In this document: positions 32,439-42,713 of the stretch, piece after piece
Layout: every line of letters starts with the position of its first letter
Position numbering within the stretch: position 1 is the first letter of the stretch
Origin: Lepraria neglecta
Taxonomy: Eukaryota; Ascomycota; Lecanoromycetes; Lecanorales; Stereocaulaceae
Direction: 5' to 3'
Assembly (NCBI GenBank): GCA_033220425.1
Contig: CM065648.1
Span: 3,720,001 to 3,784,000 of the forward strand
Length of the DNA: 64,000 nt
The notes under the pieces: generated by a model
Seen by the model: only the letters and a program-made list of their open reading frames with translations
What the model was told of the DNA's origin: nothing
Databases searched by the model: none
Made by a program: the position numbers and the translations under genes

Positions 32439-34258
32439 TAGAATCGCTGTACGAACTGGTTCTGTGGGCCATGTTGATGTTATTAAGAGACCATACTCAC
32501 ATCTGCAGACAGAGAAGTAACCAGCAGCGAGCAGTAAGACATAAAGATTTTCGACATATTGCGATTTCTATCACGAATTGCATGCTGGAAACGCTTGCTG
32601 TAGCTCAAGCTATAGGGTTCGAGCTTGCTGGGTCTGAAATCCTTTAGATGATGCCCCAAGCCCCTAACCGTGCAAAGCCTTGGTTCGATTCCAGGCAGCG
32701 AAGACGGAGTGACAATTAGCCACACTGTAAATGGACGAGTTTCGAGAAGTAAGCTATATTCCTAGTCCTAGGCGTATTCGGGGTCAATTAAAGTAACACT
32801 CTCCTAAAGAATGGCCAGCCCCAGGGTCAGCCCCAGGCCAACCGACCACTCGCAGGACAATCTGTCCCTCCACCCTCTAAATTAGTACATCTCCTTTCGA
32901 GTGTGCTAGTGCAACAGTACTACCGCTGCACGTGAGACTCACGGTGTCTGAGCTAGAGAGGCTGGACCTATCGGTGGAAGCAAGAGACAAGATCTATAAT
33001 CACTTCCTGTGCCGAACTGATAACAAATGGCAGTAGTCTCGCGACTCTATCTGGGGGCGAAGCCTATCGACTGGCTCGCAGACATAACTCTAGTGCAAGC
33101 CCCCCTTTTCGTAGAGGCACAGCGATGAACCCAAGCTATCGGTTCTGGTAAGCGCATGCATAGATAGGCAGTGCTATATCGATTTGCACTCGACTCGCCC
33201 AACAGGAACCGAGAATCGATCGCCGATTATTGGTTGTGTGCACTGGCAAGGCTGGGGGATCTGCGTGGAGGGGGCCATTTCTGGTAATCCTGCTGTTGAT
33301 ACATATGCATGATATTGCGCCCGTATTGTATGATAGTGATAAAGCAGGCTTGGACTGATACGCTCGGTGGTGGCACATGCTCTAGAATTTCAGAGCACCG
33401 GAAACCTTGCTCCATTGGCAGTAGTCGATCGATACGCCTCAATTCCTTTGCACAGCGCTCGCTGAGACTCATAAATATTTGATTGAGAAGATCGTGCTCG
33501 AGTCTTAGTACCCCTCAGTAAGAATGTTTTTTTTTACAATTATTCCTGGCCGACAATAGAGACAGACCTGGTAATAGAGAGGTTTCGTGAACAGGAGGCA
33601 GCGTCCCTATACGATCAGCTTACTCGGGCGTTTATAAGCGAAGGCGGTAAGGCGCGTCGAGGGCTATACTCTGATCTGGATAGGTTTGGAAAGTAAGTAT
33701 CTTCGATAATAGCTTCGTGAAAGACAACAGAAAGCTAGTTAATACGCCTGTAATCATCCCGATTCGTCTCCTATGCCAAGGAACAGACGGTATGCCATAC
33801 GCAACAAAAGCCAAGCCTCAACAATTCACTAGTAAGGAAATCATATCTTATGAAAAAAGTAGATTAGCTGGTACGATTGTGTCTTGCACTGATTATCCGC
33901 AAAAATGGCAGGTATTACACATATCGATCAACTGATCACGATCACAGAGATTGTATATATTGGACCTGACAGATACACCACCTTGCGCTGACTCGATCTT
34001 AGAATACATCATATCCCTTACAATCTGCTATCCGAAGACTTGGAGAACGTCATTTGTAAAAGCCGGCACAAGTTGGAGGTGGGGGATCCTTCGAATGGAA
34101 GGTCTGCATCGGCAGAGCTAGGTTCTGATGGGGATACATAGGCGTTAAAGCATATTATATTGTATTGCATAGCAAAGCCGAAGGAGGCTGGTAAAACTTT
34201 GGATAGAACGGATTTCGCTCCATTCTCAGCACTGTGGGACAGGGTAAATCTCCATTCA
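32439..34258. other. degenerate region, no readable gene
   Basis: About 1.8 kb. Plus-strand bits look as if they once coded (ETDLVIERFREQEAASLYDQ at about 33560-33620, followed by a GTAAGT; SVEARDKIYNHFLC near 32970), but no frame is long and I recognise no family. They are probably remains of one or two decayed host genes in the transition zone. CA/TG depletion here is only partial. Confidence 0.4.
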
Positions 34259-35400
34259 TTATGGGCCCCGGTGTAGATGTAGATCATATGTGATACCAGC
34301 ACGATAACCCTCCTCATCATTCAGATGATCAAGCTTTCTTGGTGGTGGCCCATCGTCCGAACCAGCGTAGTAATATCGTCTTGGGCTCTCCCCATAGTTC
34401 CTCCCATCCTCGTCTGCCTGCTTCTTCGCACTCTCCGCGCGCTTACACGCCTTCCTATCGAAAGGCCGGCGAGTGTTCGAGGGATGGCTGGAGCATGGCT
34501 TCCGTTCGCATTCGAGGTGGGCGCGGAACGTAGGTACAATCTGAGGCTGAATTGAAGGTAGGACGAAACTAACATAGCAACGACGATGCCTCTGCGGGCT
34601 GTAAGTCAAGTTCCTCCGTGTTCTCAACCCTTGACCTCCTTAGGTTCATCGGCGTCCGTGGCGTGGACAGCTCGTTAGGATTCTTGCGCTAACAGCCAAT
34701 TGCACTCGATGAAATGCCGAAGGTCCTGTATCATCTCGATGTGTCTTGGCTGCGGCTGATAGATGTCGGAGGTGCCGGTCATTATATCGAATTGGAAATC
34801 GAAAGATTGGACGTTCGATAGCTTTCGCAGTGAATTCAATATCCTACTATCCACGAAAATCTCTGCCGCTCGCTCGCTGCCTGCTCCCATCAACTTCATA
34901 TCGCTCTCTTCGTCCGGGTCATCCAAATGACTATCATAGCTCGCCCAGACCTCCACGTCCAGGGAGATCAAAAGAAAACGTACGCACGGCGAATCAACAG
35001 CCGGATGAGGAGCTTCAATACGCTCGACCGACGCAGGAAAGTAATGAACCTGGCTCTTTCATCGGGATCAACCTTGAGGTCATCGTCGATGTATATGTAC
35101 GATTCTTCCGCGGTAAATCTGAAGTCGGCAATAACGAGAACCTGTTGGAATCTCGCAAACACATGCGGGTCCATTAAACCGTCCATTTCAGGCGTGTTGT
35201 AGATACGTTGGCCATGTTCATCACGGTGACCGATCCCATGAAGAGGATTTATGCCTCCACACCTTCTTCCTTGCCTTTCCCATGCCCTTCAATTGTTGTC
35301 TTTGCAAGCAGAAGATATCTCCTGGCTCCAGCATATCGTCAGCTCGGAATACAATATGAAGACAGCTTCGGAGTAGATCGGGCGGTTCGTCCGTAGAATT
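34259..35400 (-). pseudogene. decayed F-box/2EXR-like fungal gene
   Basis: A minus-strand gene readable only in pieces across frames: LRTNRPIYSEAVFILYSEL near 35390-35330, LEPGDIFCLQRQ near 35310, then MDPHVFARFQQVLVIADF, DDDLKVDPDERARFITFLRR, then in a shifted frame SLDVEVWASYDSHLDDPDEE and ERAAEIFVDSRILNSLRKLS, and at the end KKQADEDGRNYGESPRRYYY. The opening piece, in which residents of the form RTNR-IY-EA--ILYSEL are followed by a long alpha-rich body, is typical of a large fungal family near F-box/2EXR proteins with no known biochemical role. At least two or three frame breaks are needed, so I call it a pseudogene. Family naming is from memory of its patterns. Confidence 0.55.
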
Positions 35401-35481
35401 TCTGGATTTCTGCAGTTATTGTTGGGGTGTTGTGGGAGGAGGAAGCGGTTTGGCGTTACTAAGAAGAGGCAACCATAGATG

Positions 35482-36079
35482 GCCAGACGGTTGCCTCAGT
35501 ACCGTGCCAAGCTACCCCCCCGGCTAAGCCCCTATCGGGTTAGCCGTTGCTGACTCCGCAGCTGGGGGGCGGCACGTCTGAGCGCAAACTTCCGAAAAAT
35601 CGGCAGCTTTTCGATTTTGGTATGAATAAGTGTGTATAAACCCATCAAAATAACCACCAAAACTATCGATTTTAGTCTTAAAAAGTATACTCGGAGCGAG
35701 ATTTCTACTATTTAAATACAATCTTTACTTTCTACCGCGGGATTAAGGCGTGCGGATAAGTAAATAACGCGTCGACCAATTTTACAAACAGAACATTTTT
35801 CTGCTTAAGTGAATTTTTAATTTATATAAGTATTCTATTAGAAAACCCCCATGCGAACTTTCGAAGCACCACGAATTTCGAGAATCTTTATATATAATAC
35901 GTAATCGCTGTAGTCAGATCTCGCGCCGAGCGTTGAGTATAGGAGCAAGGGTATCGTAGTCAGAATTTTGGTATTTGGCGCCGTGTTTTTAAGGAGTTTA
36001 TAGGGGCTTAGCGAGGTCTCCGGCCAACCCGCAGGGGCTTGGCAGATACACGTCTGAGGTACTGAGGCAAGCCAGACGG
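35482..36079. mobile_element. Mutator-like MITE with 9-bp target duplication
   Basis: The element body is 35491-36070 (580 bp). It begins TTGCCTCAGTACC and ends with the reverse complement, GGTACTGAGGCAA. The 9 bases GCCAGACGG stand directly on both sides (35482-35490 and 36071-36079), a target duplication of the size made by Mutator-superfamily transposases. Behind the ends lie further matching blocks (GCCAAGC and GGCTAAGCCCC in inverse order). There is no coding frame, so it depends on a transposase elsewhere. It closely resembles the next element. Confidence 0.85.
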
Positions 36080-36128
36080 ATTTCCGTAGATCATGCTTAG
36101 TCAGCCGATATATATGGGAGAAATATCC

Positions 36129-36619
36129 TTGCCTCTACCTCAGACGTACTGGCCAATCAAGATTGGCTGGCTAAGCCCCTTCGGGTTAGCCGAGCTGACT
36201 ACGCATCTCTGTCGCAGCACGTCTGAGCGCAAACTTGCGTAATTTTGCCAGCTATTGGTTTTTTAAATTTTAAAAAAATAGGGAATCTTGACCACTCGCA
36301 ATCAGTATCCTACCACGGCGTATAGAAATTTTCCACCGAACGGCGCGTACTTTATATATATCTCAGCGCCGTTCGGTGGAAAGTTTCTATACGCCGCAGT
36401 AGGATACTGATTGCGAGTGGTCAAGATTTTTGTTGTTTTAAAATACGCTTAGTGATCCTCCGGTATTGTTGATTTTTGGTGTGCGTGATAAGAAATTCGC
36501 TATTGTGATGAGAAAACAGCAATATTAGCCCGTAATTTTTGATTTTGCGCTCAGACGTGTTGCCCCCCAACTGCGTAGTCAGCAGGCTTGGCGGGCCAAC
36601 GTCTGAGGTACTGAGGCAA
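36129..36619. mobile_element. second Mutator-like MITE, related
   Basis: It begins TTGCCTCTACCTCAGACGT and ends ACGTCTGAGGTACTGAGGCAA, inverse copies of the same terminus as the element just to its left. Both also share internal blocks such as CTAAGCCCC..CGGGTTAGCCG and CACGTCTGAGCGCAAACTT. Length is 491 bp and it is non-coding. The flanks (AAATAT on both sides) are suggestive but not a clean 9-bp duplication. Its middle carries a 63-bp-armed hairpin. Confidence 0.7.
36284..36428. repeat. palindrome, 63-bp arms with 19-base loop
   Basis: Arms 36284-36346 and 36366-36428 are near-perfect reverse complements (ends AATCTTGACCACTCGCAATC and its inverse), with only a few mismatches, mostly of C/T or G/A type. 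The loop is AT-rich. It lies inside the second MITE and would fold into a strong hairpin. Confidence 0.85.
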
Positions 36620-36989
36620 AAATATGTTGGTATCCGGAGGAAATGACACGTGGCAGGTGATCGAGTTTCAATAGCTGCTATGACGACAACCGAGCGAACA
36701 GTAGCGAAAGAAGAGTGACTCGTAATCCGATGGCGGTCCTTTGCTCAACGAGATTCAGACAGAACAGAACAGGAGAGATGGGATGCGATGAGTACTTTCG
36801 CCTGAAGCTGGGATTAGGCTACGTAACTAGCTCGGCGGCAGCGTCTAATTGACAAGCGTAGCTTGTTCTTATAGGCGTTTTTGAGCTGAATTTGCGTTAC
36901 GCTAAACCCGATTAGGAAGTAATTTATCTTGGCAAACCAAAGCTTTTCAAACCTCTCCTCTATTCCTAACGCCTTCCACTCTTAATTGC

Positions 36990-38700
36990 ATGCTATACTA
37001 CGTCTTTAGCCTCTCTACTGCTTCTAAAGCCTCTATACGTGCTTCCGAACACTATATTACCATCCCTGAGCGCCTTCCAGCCGGCCAACCCGCCGATTTA
37101 CAGCTCCAGCTCCAGCAACCCTCGCAACGCCTAATTGCTTCCCTAATATACCCCCTAGCGTCTCGCCGAGCTCTCGGCGAGCTCTGTTATAATTAACTTA
37201 ATCAGCGGTTATCTAAGAAGCGAGGGCGGCCGTCTAGGGCTAACGTTGCGGCTCGTGATACGTAAAATCTGCCTACAGACGTTGAATATGAAGATACAAC
37301 TATAAGACCCAGCAAGCGGCTGAGAAAGACTATATATCTTGAGCAGGCTCGTAATATTAAGGAGGATAAGATACTAAGTCAGCTGGATTGACAACGGCAG
37401 GAGGAGAGGTACGATCGCTCTACAGGGCCAGAAACTGTAACATCGACTGAGGCCATGCTGTGGGCTCCTTACCTGCCGCACTGGATACTCCGCGCTACGT
37501 CTATTGTCTGGAGTGTGGCATTCCCAAGGTCCCCTCTCGGATTTTTGATGGTATCTGCATTGCCTGCTATACTAGAGACCATACCGATAAGCAGCGTTTT
37601 TGCCTCAACTGCTCTTAAGAGAAGGCGTTACTCTTCTTTGTCGATCGGGGGCAAATAGTAAGCCGCTATCTCGACTATCGAATCATCCGTTTCTCTCCGG
37701 ATCACCGTAGACGCCAGGGCGAGGCCTTAGCTAATCTGCTTACTAGAATCAAAGAGCGAGATCTTCAGCAGCCTATAGTATCGGAAGATTACTAGCGCCT
37801 TACCAAGTTATTCTATAAGAAGCTTGCTACCTGGAAATTCGAGTCGACTCCATCGAGACTATAAAGACTCTCGTCCAGATTATACGTCAGCAGGGCGATT
37901 CCCCTGATAATCTGCAGTTCCGTTAGCTACTCGACGAGCTTAGAGAAGGGCCTATTAGTTTACGGAGCTGGCACTTCTTTGTCAGCCGTACAAAGGGTAT
38001 ACTTCCTAATAATAAGTGGTATTCCTTCGACAACGCTATCCGGATCTACGCTACTAAGGCACGTGTGTCTAATTTTATCTCGACCGTCTCGAGCGCCTTA
38101 AGAAGCCCGTCCTCCGGATTAAGGCGAAGAATAGCTGCTCTAAGGCAAAGGAGGCGCCCGGTAACGTTGCCGGTAATCTCGATAATACCCTAATACTTTG
38201 TAAGGATACCAAGGTGATCCTGAGCTGGAACCTCTATACGGAGGAGGGGCTCGTTAACGGCTCTATAGGGACGGTCTATAGTATCTTATAGGATAATAGC
38301 GTCACTGATCCGAAGACTATACCTACTATTATTATAGTAGACTTCAGTTATAGCGGACCGGCTAGTGTCGATATCGAGGGCACTTATATAGTCCCTATCC
38401 TTCCTAAGACGACTTAGTAGGATACTAGCTCCGTTACCTACTCAAGGACGCAGTTCCCTCTCTACCTCACCTTTACTATTATAGTATATAAGAGCCAGGG
38501 GCTTACACTAGGGAAGGTAGTGCTTAACCTTACAAGCAGTGACTTTACACTAGCTCTAACCTACGTCGCTATATCTAGGGTAAGGAGTATCTACGGTATA
38601 GCCATTAAGGAGCCTTTCTGCCACGATCGATTTAGAACTACCGTCTCTACTACTATCAGGCAAAGGATCGATAACCAGCGCCGCCGACGGGGCTAACTAC
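36990..38700 (+). mobile_element. degraded PIF1-like DNA helicase (Helitron-type or free-standing)
   Basis: Plus-strand fossil. From about 37920 the frame reads LDELREGPISLRSWHFFVSR, then at 38210-38280 KVILSWNLYTEEGLVNGSIG, at about 38440-38510 YSRTQFPLYLTFTIIVYKSQ followed by GLTLGKVVL, and at 38552-38583 LTYVAISRVRS. These are the last third of PIF1-like helicases, with the YKSQG and TYVAISR motifs of SF1 helicases. Stops interrupt it, mostly TAG/TAA where Gln is expected. Upstream, near 37450-37620, is a Cys-rich stretch (CLECGIPKVPSRIFDGICIA then CYTRDHTDKQRFCLNC). I did not find Walker A, so the first part of the helicase is missing or unreadable. Whether it came from a Helitron or a dispersed PIF1 family cannot be told. 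Confidence 0.7.
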
Positions 38701-39283
38701 TACGTATATAGCCGGAGGATTAGCAGCAAGAAGTAAGGGTAAGAGGAGGTAAACAACGAGGACGAGGGCAGCGCGGGCAGCAAGCAGGGTCAAGAGGAGG
38801 CGTATATATATAGGCAGAAGGTATACGAGGGCGTCGAAGACGGCGAGCTCGAGCAGGAGAATCTAGTACGAGAGATACAAGAGCTGGAGCTAGAGCTAGA
38901 GCTAGAGCTAGAGCTGGATAATAAAGGTATATAATCAGGCTCTGTTTTCGAGATAAACCGCTTTGGGAAGAAATGTACTTTTCTCAAAGACAGCGTTTTT
39001 GAACGAATTAGGGCTTGCTGTTACGAACCGTGCGTACCGGTATCGTATATGGATTGATTCTCACTAGGATAGAGGTGTAACTAACAAGAGTATAAAGCAG
39101 GCTTTAAGTGATGCTAAGCGGGTCTGGTATATAATCAGATGATATATATTCAGTACCTAGCCTAAGAAATCTATCGTATATAGTACACAATGAATAGGAA
39201 GTTGAGCACGATACTCTAAGTAGTAAGCGGTACTCCGTATATATATAGCAATAGGAAATCTATGCCAAGCCTTCATGTTTAAA
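38701..39283. other. RIP-affected spacer with a GAGCTA simple repeat
   Basis: About 580 bases after the helicase fossil. A hexamer-like repeat of GAGCTA/GAGCTG runs at about 38880-38925. No gene is seen. Confidence 0.5.
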
Positions 39284-39430
39284 CGAGTCGAATATTAATT
39301 CGTCTGAACTATATCCGAGTCGAACGAGTCGAACATCGATTCGTCTAAACTATATCCGAGTTGAACGAGTCGAACATCGATTCGTCTAAACTATATCCGA
39401 GTTGAACGAGTCGAACATCGATTCGTCTGA
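39284..39430. repeat. tandem repeat, 41-bp unit, about 3.5 copies
   Basis: Unit begins GAGTCGAACATCGATTCGTC and continues to CCGAGTTGAAC. The last copies are almost identical and the first is diverged. Each unit contains two CGAGTYGAAC motifs and a GTTCGACT-like inverse, so the array is itself made of short palindromic pieces. Confidence 0.85.
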
Positions 39431-39459
39431 ACCAGACCCTGCCAAGCTTATGCCCCCTT

Positions 39460-39831
39460 ATGCGCCTGCAGCGCGTTCCTCCTAGTATATTCTTGGCTCG
39501 TAACATTAGCTCCCTCTCCCAGAATTCTCGTCCCGAGGATAACCTACTATCCTTTATACCTCGTCTAAACCCCGAGATCCTATCTAAGTTAATAATCAGA
39601 AGGCAGCGTATTCTCGCTAGCTCGAGTACCGCCGTTATTGTTATACGGAAGTATAAGTACTATATTCGTCGCGAGAAGGAGTGCCGTATTAGGGCCGAAT
39701 CGGAGTCGTGCGTAGAGTATACGTCGTCTAGGCTATCCTGCGAGCTTGCCTTCTCCGAGGCTAAGCTTCGCTATATACAAAGAAAACGTTATAAAAAGAT
39801 AGTTATACTGCGTAAAGCGCTCCGTAAGTAA
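39460..39831 (+). other. open frame of 123 codons, unrecognised
   Basis: A plus-strand frame rich in Arg, Lys, Glu and Ser with a possible coiled-coil second half (SEAKLRYIQRKRYKKIVILR). It is the longest clean frame in this stretch and stops just before the ATCGCG element copy A. I recognise no domain. It may be the end of a transposon-borne gene rather than a host gene. Confidence 0.3.
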
Positions 39832-39908
39832 GCCGAGCTTATTACGCGTACTATAAGGCTGAACCGCGAAGTTAAGAAACTTGAAGAGGAGGAAGATCTA
39901 TTGGTTTC

Positions 39909-40514
39909 ATCGCGCTTTCCCAAAAGATTATGTCATTAGCGTCACAGCTAGTTTTGCGCTATCAGCAGGCCGCATGGCGATCAGGGTCTGCATCCCATGT
40001 CAATTGCGGGCCGAGAAATCAGCAGGATCAGCAACTCCGGGTTGCTGTTAGCAACTCCAAGTTAACCAAGCAGCACCTAAAAATCATCCCCGAAGTCATA
40101 CGACCGCGCGCAATGATTACGATACTGCGACGCTGCAACTAAACCCCCAAGGTCGCTACGAACATCACTCCCGCGGGGATTTAGGCCCAATCGCACGATT
40201 CCGGGGTCCGTTTTCAGCTGGTGTTGATGGTGCTCCGGGGGAGTCGCTGCCGTCGATGGCGACGATCATAGAAAATCGACCTTTTGCTTAGTCATCAATC
40301 ACGTGATTTACTGAATGCTTGCTGATCCTGCTGTTAGCAAGCCGGAGTTGCTGAATGCGCTGAAATCGCGCTGTTAGCGGGCGCTATTTGCTGATTGCGC
40401 TGAAATCGACCCATCAGCGGGCGCTATTTGCTGATCCTACTGATAGGCCAATTTCAGCCCTATCCGCGCGTCCAGCAAATCAGAAGTTTTCAGCAAGATT
40501 TGGGAAAGCGCGAT
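39909..40514. mobile_element. ATCGCG-ended TIR element, copy A
   Basis: It starts ATCGCGCTTTCCCAAA and ends with the inverse TTTGGGAAAGCGCGAT; 606 bp. The interior is non-coding, moderately GC-rich and hardly touched by RIP compared with its surroundings. Near its right end is a short tandem duplication around GCTGAAATCG and GCGGGCGCTATTTGCTGAT. A full second copy lies at 61711-62285 and a partial one at 40665. No clear target duplication was found here. Confidence 0.85.
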
Positions 40515-40664
40515 GTTATTATAAGCTATTAAATATTAAGGAGGTAGAGCGCGACGAGGCTACTCTATTTAACCCTAATAACCTTCCTTTTAACGTCTTA
40601 TCCGAATATTTTAATTTCCCCGACGGTTTAGAAGCCCCCGAGGGCTTCGACTAGTCCTCTCTTC

Positions 40665-40805
40665 ATCGCGCTTTCCCAAAAGATTATATCATTAGCGTTA
40701 CAGCTAGTTTTGCGCTATTAGCAGGCCGTATAGCGATTAGGGTCTATATCCTATATCGATTGCGGACCGAGAAATTAGCCAAATTAGTAACTCGAGGTTG
40801 CTGAC
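40665..40805. mobile_element. ATCGCG-ended TIR element, copy C (partial)
   Basis: Matches the first 140 or so bases of copy A, starting ATCGCGCTTTCCCAAAAGAT, with many C-to-T and G-to-A differences; the likeness ends after a GAGGTTGCTG block. The right end is missing. Confidence 0.8.
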
Positions 40806-42713
40806 AGTAGTATCTGTAACCTCAAATTACTACGCTAGGCGCCTATAATATTAGCATCAAAAGTTGCTTTCGTAGACTAACGCTACTATTACGCATTTAT
40901 TCTGGAATACGAAATATATATACTTAGATAGTATATCGATAATATTAGTAGATAAGAAGTCATCCGAGTCGGATAGTTCGGATATATCCTCCGCTGTAGT
41001 AGGTATATTCGAGTTAGATATCTTATCCAGAATTAACCTATAGGTAGTATTATCCGAGCTAGGCGATTTTAAAAGATAATACGATAATTATTTTCATATT
41101 ATACGTTTAATAGCTATATATTCGATTACTAATAGCTTGATTCCGTTAGGCTTCCTCCTGCCTAAGCTTTATACTCTATTAATCCATCCTCTATCCCCTC
41201 TATAGTATCCTTAGTAGCCTAGTCCTCAGGTTCTTCTCCTATTAGAATAATATTTAGATATACTATTTTATCCTCTATAATCTACCTCTCTACTAACCTA
41301 CTCTACTCTTTAATATCTATAATATAATCCTCTTCCTAAAGACTCTTATCTATTTATAGGCCGGCCTCCTTCTATATATACTCGAAGTCCTATATTAAAA
41401 ATACCTAGATATCTATTATCTCTACTGAATTATTACTAAAGATAAGGGAAGCGAAAAAACTATCCTAGTTTCTAAACTCTAAATTAGTCTCGTTAAGACC
41501 CTCCTCAGGAGATAGTTCTTTAGCCTTAATTTCAGTATTAGCCGATAATATATACCTATAATCGCTTCTTATATATACTATATATTCTTTATTATTTCCG
41601 TACTCTTCTTCTTAGCCTATCATACTAGTATTATTTATTCCTATCTCCTCTAGAATACTCTAAAGGTCCGGTTATTTTTTTAGATCTTCTAGGGAATCCT
41701 TAAACGTATTAGTAACTAGTAGTTAATAGTTCTTACTATACCTATTTATATAGTAGTAGTCTATTATTCGATAATAAAGTAGTCCTATAACTATCCGCGT
41801 TTTGATTTTATCTATATTATACTATACCTCTATTATATATTTGAATATAGCTTAAGGTATTATTAGTATATAGGTTATTCTTTAAGTATTAGGTTGACTT
41901 ACTACTAACTAATATACTATCCTATCTCTTAATCCTACGGGAGCTATATTTATATTTTTCGAATATATAATAAAGCGCTATTATAACGAAAATAATAGTA
42001 CTAGTAGGTAAAGGTTTCTATAGATCTGTACTCTTATACCTAAGTCTAATAGCGCTTATTCTATTAGAAAAAAAAACGCGATATAGACTTATTATAATTA
42101 TTAGTACCAGAAAATAACCCTTATCTTAGACCTGTTAGCTATATATTTCATTCTCGTTTAGGAAAGAAGAATATTTATACCTTTCTCTAGATCCGCGAAA
42201 GTAAATCATATATTAAATAGTAGGTTCGATATATTATTCTTCCGGTCATCGACTATTAGATATAGCTATTCTACTACTATTTTAATAGTTAATCTTATTT
42301 TCCTTATTATAAAACTTCTGAATTCGCTTAGGCTATCTATAAGCTACGAAGATATTAGCTATTACGTGGCGTTATATAAATAGGTAGGGGTTTAGGAGTA
42401 ATAACCTTGCGAGCTTCTTTAGGAGTTAGTATATTACCTAAAGTATCTAGATTACTAATAACTTAAGGCCCCTTTATTCTTTAGAGCTTAGCCTTCTATT
42501 CTCTCTATATTCTTATTATAAGGTTACTTAGAGCTACCGGGTTATATTCTAGCTACGGTAATAGGCTATTAGTATTATTACCGTCTATAATCTTAGAGAG
42601 GAATATAGGCTTCGTTACGTAGAAAATATATTAATATTCCTGGAAGGATTAGTATCTTTGCGCTTAGCGACGCCTAGAACTACCCTAAGCGATAGGTCCC
42701 GCCGCCTCCTCCG
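40806..42713. repeat. strongly RIP-mutated DNA, origin unreadable
   Basis: About 1.9 kb where CA and TG are nearly absent and TA is everywhere. Stops crowd all six frames. It was continuous with 45853-48104 before the LTR element landed. No domain is recognisable. Confidence 0.6.

Noticed and set aside
32590-32705. tRNA-like T-arm (CTTGGTTCGATTCCAGG)
   Set aside because: The T-arm stem and loop are good, but no matching 7-bp acceptor stem, D-arm or anticodon arm can be placed at proper distances, and the matching 5' end would need an odd 30-base insert. Chance or a tRNA-derived fossil.
36120-36628. 9-bp target duplication around the second MITE
   Set aside because: Left flank GAAATATCC and right flank AAATATGTT share only AAATAT with a one-base offset.
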